Origin: Schleiferilactobacillus perolens DSM 12744
GTDB lineage: Bacteria; Bacillota; Bacilli; Lactobacillales; Lactobacillaceae
Length of the DNA: 64,000 nucleotides
Direction: 5' to 3'
Assembly: GCF_001435585.1 (NCBI RefSeq)
Contig: NZ_AZEC01000003.1
Location: 15,786-79,785, forward strand
The translations under genes were made by a program, and so were the position numbers. Positions 60,673-64,000 of the stretch are shown here, one piece after another. Position 1 is the stretch's first letter; each line of letters starts with the position of its first letter. Below the pieces are notes generated by a model. It did not search any database, was not told the origin of the DNA, and saw nothing but the letters and a program-made list of their open reading frames with translations.

Positions 60673-61569
60673 ATGACGAAACAGCGCCGTTTGATGATAT
60701 GGAGTGCTGCTGTATTGTTGGTCATTGGTGTTTTGATTGGTGGTATTGCCGTGGTTCAAGGCGGCCAGAAGAATAGTAACACCCCGCAGCGGTTGACCTT
60801 GGCCGGGTCCACGGCGATGGGTCCGTTGGTGCAAGAAGCAGCGAAGGTCTACCACGCGGATCATCCCCACGCCATCATTACCGTCCAGGGCGGCGGTTCG
60901 GCTGCAGGTCTGACCAAGGTCGCGGATGGTCACGTCAGCATGGGAATGAGTGACATCTTTGCGGAAGAAAAAAATGGGGTGGTGCCCGACAATTTGGTGG
61001 ATCATAAGATTGCCGTCGTCGGCATCGTACCCATCGTCAATCCCCGTTTAGGTATTAAAAACATTGGCACTGTGCAGTTGCGACAGATTTTTGCCGGGCA
61101 AATCACCAATTGGCAAAAACTAGGCGGACCGGATATGCCGATCACGATTATCAATCGCGCCCAAGGTTCAGGAACCCGCACGTCTTTTGATCGATTGGTT
61201 CTAAATGGCGGCGAACCCAAGACCGGCCTAGAACAGGAATCCTCTGAGAAAGTCCGGTCAATGGTCGCGACGACACCTGGATCAATTTCCTACTTGGCAT
61301 TATCTTACGTGAATGATGATGTTCAACCAGTGCATATCGACAACATCACTCCCAGTAAGAAGAATATCGTCACCGGCACTTGGCCGTTATGGGAGTATGA
61401 GCACCTTTATGTCAAAGGCAAGCCAACCGTGGCGGAGGTTCAATTCATTCAATATTTACAATCAGCCAAAGTCCAACGCAAACTCGTATCCGAACTAGGG
61501 TACATCCCCATCGCAGACATGAAAGTCGAACGAACAGCAGAAGGGCAAATCGAGGATGTTCAACCTTAA
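60673..61569 (+). CDS. PstS-like phosphate-binding protein, membrane-anchored
   Basis: 298 residues. An N-terminal membrane helix (about 6-28) with no lipobox Cys serves as anchor. The binding domain has the phosphate-site segments LAGSTAMGPLVQ, GGGSAAGLTKVADG and RAQGSGTRTSF. It should capture phosphate or a similar oxyanion for an ABC importer; the pst permease genes are not adjacent, so it may work with a distant importer or as a sensor. Start: ATG at 60673 with AGGAGG; the frame is open from 60649. A TTGACA lies at 60600-60605 upstream, without a clear -10. Confidence 0.85.
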   Translation: MTKQRRLMIWSAAVLLVIGVLIGGIAVVQGGQKNSNTPQRLTLAGSTAMGPLVQEAAKVYHADHPHAIITVQGGGSAAGLTKVADGHVSMGMSDIFAEEKNGVVPDNLVDHKIAVVGIVPIVNPRLGIKNIGTVQLRQIFAGQITNWQKLGGPDMPITIINRAQGSGTRTSFDRLVLNGGEPKTGLEQESSEKVRSMVATTPGSISYLALSYVNDDVQPVHIDNITPSKKNIVTGTWPLWEYEHLYVKGKPTVAEVQFIQYLQSAKVQRKLVSELGYIPIADMKVERTAEGQIEDVQP

Positions 61570-61619
61570 AGTAGTACCTTTAGTATGAAAATGCGAGACA
61601 AAACTGTGCCCTGGATATA

Positions 61620-61752
61620 GTGCCAATGCGGAGCAAGCGAAGGCGGCAGGGGGCTCAGTGGGCTCAAAGCGCCGTCACCACTTGCTACGCCTGCGGCTAC
61701 GCACTAGCTGCGCGTCGCAGCCCGCCGCCGCAGCTTGCGCAGCACTTGGCAC
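61620..61752 (+). repeat. Intergenic repeat, type 2, complete
   Basis: 133 bp with imperfect terminal inverted repeats (GTGCCAATGCGGAGCAAGCG at left; GCGCAGCACTTGGCAC at right). Core GGCTCAAAGCGCCGTCAC and CTGCGGCTACGCACTAGCTG are shared with the copy at 15204-15306. Between the PstS-like and aldehyde dehydrogenase genes. Confidence 0.8.
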
Positions 61753-61784
61753 GGCGTACAAACAGCAAAATAACTTTCAACAAA

Positions 61785-61818
61785 AAAGCAGGTATCTCAT
61801 CAACGAGGTACCTGCTTT
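61785..61818 (-). terminator. Terminator of the aldehyde dehydrogenase gene
   Basis: AAAGCAGGTA pairs with TACCTGCTTT, with CTC/GAG inside; on the minus strand it is followed by TTTTTTG. Confidence 0.85.
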
Positions 61819-61833
61819 GTCGTTCTTACTAAG

Positions 61834-63207
61834 CTAATGTTCAGTCGCGTTAATCACCAAATGCTCATTCGTAAATGTCGTGAAGCCCAGCTCACTGAGT
61901 TCCCGGCCGTAACCAGAATTCTTCACGCCGCCAAACGGCAATTCCGGCACAGTGATAAAGCTGCTGTTGATAAAGGTCATCCCAGCTTCAATCTGCTGTG
62001 CGACCGCATCCGCATGCGCGGGGTCTTTGGAAAAGACGACGCTGCCCAAGCCGTAACGAGAATCATTCGCCAATGCAATAGCTTCTTCTTCACTGACGAC
62101 TTTGTAAACCGCCGCTACAGGCCCAAAGATTTCTTGACCATACGCCGGATTATCCTTAGTGATATTCGTCAAGATCGTGGGTTGGATGAATTGCCCAGGC
62201 AAATCGACTGGTTCATTGCCGTAGTAAACCTTGGCACCATGAGCCACAGCTTCATCGATTTGACTTTGAATTTTTTGCTTAGCCTTGGCTGAAGAAATGG
62301 GTGCCAATGTGGTCTTGGGATCCATTGGGTCACCAGGCTTGTATTGCGCAAAGGCAGCCTTCAGGTGCGCCAAGAAATCGTCGTAATGGTCAGCAGGAAC
62401 AATGAAGCGTTTAGACGATGTGCAAACCTGACCAGCATTATACAGCCGAGCCTGCGGGGCGATCTTGTACACCCGATCCCAGTCGGCATCTTCTAGGGCG
62501 ATAAATACATCGGTACCGCCCAATTCCATGGAAGACTTCTTCAGATTCTTCCCGGCTTCAGCGGCGACGGAAGCACCACCCCGTTCAGAACCGGTCACAG
62601 CTACCCCAGCCACCCGAGGATCAGCAATGGCCTGACTAACTAAATCATAGGATAAGAAGAGGTTGGTGAAGGCGCCTGCAGGTGCCCCAGCTTCGTTGAC
62701 CAGTTCCTGGAAAGCAACTGCCGAACCAGGGCAGATAGATGCATGCTTGAGAATCATCGGGTTGCCCACCATGAAGTTCGGGGCGAATACCCGCATCACC
62801 TGGTAAAAAGGAAAATTCCAAGGTTCTACAGCCATAACGATACCGGTGGCTTGACGGATATAATACGCCTTGCCCTGTTTGCTGACCAAGGGGCGCGGGG
62901 CCATGAAGTCTTCACCATGATCGGCGTAGTAATCGGCGATATCGGCACATAGGTCAACTTCGCCCTCCGCTTCGCCAATCAATTTGCCCATATCATGGGT
63001 CATCACACTGGCATAGTGGTGTTTGTGCAGCCGTAACAGCTCAGCTACCTTATGTAAAATGGGCTTGCGTGTTGCCGGTGCTTCATTGCGCCATTGTTGG
63101 TAAAGAGCGTGACCAGTCGTTAAGGCCCGGTTCAAGTCATCTGCTGTGGCATTCTCGTAAGTTTTTAGCGTTTCATTCGTATCTGGATAAATTGTTTGAT
63201 AAGCCAT
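61834..63207 (-). CDS. NAD(P)-dependent aldehyde dehydrogenase (succinate-semialdehyde type)
   Basis: 457 residues, the short length typical of lactobacillal succinate-semialdehyde dehydrogenase-like enzymes. EPWNFPFYQVMR (Asn for catalysis), the SMELGGTDVF block with the general-base Glu, and NAGQVCTSSKRF with the nucleophile Cys are intact. Start: ATG at 63207 with GGGAGG; the frame is open to 63330 without support. A LacI-family gene lies upstream on the same strand, but a strong terminator separates them. Substrate not certain; gabD-type use is a guess. Confidence 0.9.
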   Translation of the reverse strand: MAYQTIYPDTNETLKTYENATADDLNRALTTGHALYQQWRNEAPATRKPILHKVAELLRLHKHHYASVMTHDMGKLIGEAEGEVDLCADIADYYADHGEDFMAPRPLVSKQGKAYYIRQATGIVMAVEPWNFPFYQVMRVFAPNFMVGNPMILKHASICPGSAVAFQELVNEAGAPAGAFTNLFLSYDLVSQAIADPRVAGVAVTGSERGGASVAAEAGKNLKKSSMELGGTDVFIALEDADWDRVYKIAPQARLYNAGQVCTSSKRFIVPADHYDDFLAHLKAAFAQYKPGDPMDPKTTLAPISSAKAKQKIQSQIDEAVAHGAKVYYGNEPVDLPGQFIQPTILTNITKDNPAYGQEIFGPVAAVYKVVSEEEAIALANDSRYGLGSVVFSKDPAHADAVAQQIEAGMTFINSSFITVPELPFGGVKNSGYGRELSELGFTTFTNEHLVINATEH

Positions 63208-63317
63208 AAAAGAGACCTCCCAATTTTTTATTTGGTAGTATCCAATTAACCAAGACCAATGGTAGTCCTTCAGTACTGATTGCACAATACGTTGGCGGTT
63301 AAAAAATCGTAAAAAAA

Positions 63318-63345
63318 TAGCCCATCGCATGATTGAAATGGGCTA
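63318..63345 (-). terminator. Terminator of the LacI-family gene
   Basis: TAGCCCAT/ATGGGCTA with a 12-nt loop, followed on the minus strand by TTTTTTT. Confidence 0.88.
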
Positions 63346-63354
63346 GACCAAGGA

Positions 63355-64000
63355 TTATAAAGAGCTGCGAATGATGATGTCGGCTGGCAACTGGGTGCGC
63401 GAGATGCTCACTGGGACCCCAGAAATCTTTTGCATGAGCTTTTCGGCGACAGCCTCACCAATTTTTTCGGGATGCTGATTGATGACGGTTAACGGCGGAT
63501 TTGCGAGATCAGTCCAGTCCCAATCATCGTATCCGCACAGGCCGACCTCGTCGGGCACACTGATCTGGTTCTTTTGCAACCAGCGTAAAGATTCCAGTAA
63601 TAGCCGACCATTAGCGGCAAAGATTGCCGGATGGTGGGCCTTGGTAGTGGTCAGCCACTGGCCAATGCCATCCACCACATCGTTTTCCACTTCTAGCAGA
63701 CTAATCGGTTTCCCAGCCGCTCGGGCGACCTGGGCCACGCCGCGGTACCGTTCGTAACGGACACTCGCCCGATCAATGGGGTTGACGACCACTAAGATAT
63801 TCTCATAGTTGCGGTCCAACATGATCTGTGCCATTTTTTCCGCGGATGAAATGTCATTGGAAGTAATACAGGGGAAGAGCAGCGGCTGGGTGATCCGGTC
63901 CACCAGCACGACGGGGATATTGCTTTGCTTTAAGAACGCGTAATGATCGGCGTCGCCGGTGGCGGGTTGCAGGACAATACCGTCGACCCCTTGACTGAGC
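63355..64000 (-). CDS. LacI-family regulator, C-terminal part (cut by window edge)
   Basis: The frame is open to the right edge; about 215 C-terminal residues are visible, the DNA-binding head lies outside. The sugar-binding domain shows the periplasmic-binding-like halves: GVDGIVLQPATGD, the DVVDG region, HHPAIFAANGRLLLESLRWL, VPDEVGLCGYDDWDWTDLANPPLTV and the closing RTQLPADIIIRSS. CGYDDWDW is the usual family block that contacts the inducer. The ATG near 63909 is an internal Met. Target unknown. Confidence 0.9.
   Translation of the reverse strand, partial: LSQGVDGIVLQPATGDADHYAFLKQSNIPVVLVDRITQPLLFPCITSNDISSAEKMAQIMLDRNYENILVVVNPIDRASVRYERYRGVAQVARAAGKPISLLEVENDVVDGIGQWLTTTKAHHPAIFAANGRLLLESLRWLQKNQISVPDEVGLCGYDDWDWTDLANPPLTVINQHPEKIGEAVAEKLMQKISGVPVSISRTQLPADIIIRSSL

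Noticed and set aside
1-64000. CRISPR array, prophage, plasmid origin or rRNA genes
   Set aside because: No regularly spaced direct repeats, no phage structural or integrase genes, no replication genes and no rRNA sequence were seen.

Overview
The window looks like a chromosome segment of a Lactobacillaceae species with moderately high GC. The pointers are strong AGGAGG-type ribosome sites with frequent TTG/GTG starts, tagatose-6-phosphate and glucuronate catabolic genes, DUF4811/DUF4867/DUF1836 proteins, cre-like sites, and many MFS and ABC exporters. A Lacticaseibacillus or Schleiferilactobacillus-type genome is my best guess; this is inference from gene content only.

Layout. 1-0.6 kb: 3' part of a probable Rgg-type regulator. 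0.7-8.6 kb: a minus-strand array of membrane proteins, six of which carry the same N-terminal CxxC...CxxC zinc ribbon joined to different effector parts (a PrsW-type intramembrane protease, a class A beta-lactamase-fold serine hydrolase, DUF4190-like membrane pairs, extracellular domains). A PH-like protein and a lipoprotein are interleaved by translational coupling. 8.7-13.7 kb: GH36 alpha-galactosidase (with a possible 23-residue peptide gene behind it), a divergent AraC regulator and a GH5 glycosidase. 13.8-19.3 kb: DHA2 exporter, TetR regulator and a divergent ABC/FtsX system. 19.6-28.5 kb: small membrane protein, MDR dehydrogenase + GxSxG hydrolase pair, nitroreductase + GNAT, tRNA-Ala(GGC), DUF1836 protein, MerR regulator divergent from DHA2 exporter + DUF4811. 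28.6-29.8 kb: an MFS gene broken by a one-base frameshift. 30.3-38.8 kb: galactitol-type PTS (IIA, IIB, IIC), DeoR regulator, lacA, lacB, lacC, DUF4867, lacX and galM, i.e. uptake and conversion of galactose through tagatose-6-phosphate, but with no lacD aldolase. 39-46.2 kb: XRE regulator with C-terminal repeats, HlyIII protein, IS3 remnant, EIIC-like membrane protein, ACT + UPF0210 pair, DUF2325 protein, tRNA-Ala(CGC). 46.2-57.9 kb: GntR regulator and the glucuronate genes uxuB-uxuA-uxaC with paired operators; a cre-controlled transporter-HyuA-like-HExxH operon; and a second uxuB paralogue. 57.9-64 kb: fused ABC exporter, PstS-like protein, aldehyde dehydrogenase, and a LacI regulator cut by the window edge.

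The most unusual signal is non-coding. A family of intergenic elements with imperfect terminal inverted repeats occurs at 15.2, 19.4, 38.9, 60.4 and 61.7 kb, plus a lone end at 29.9 kb. The copies at 19.4 and 60.4 kb (opposite orientations) keep the same branched fold although the arms of one internal hairpin are different in sequence, and even the bulge is kept: this is covariation, expected of a structured RNA or a structure-recognised mobile DNA. The second is the zinc-ribbon array, in which two of the genes carry a common 9-bp dyad (20-bp spacer) upstream.
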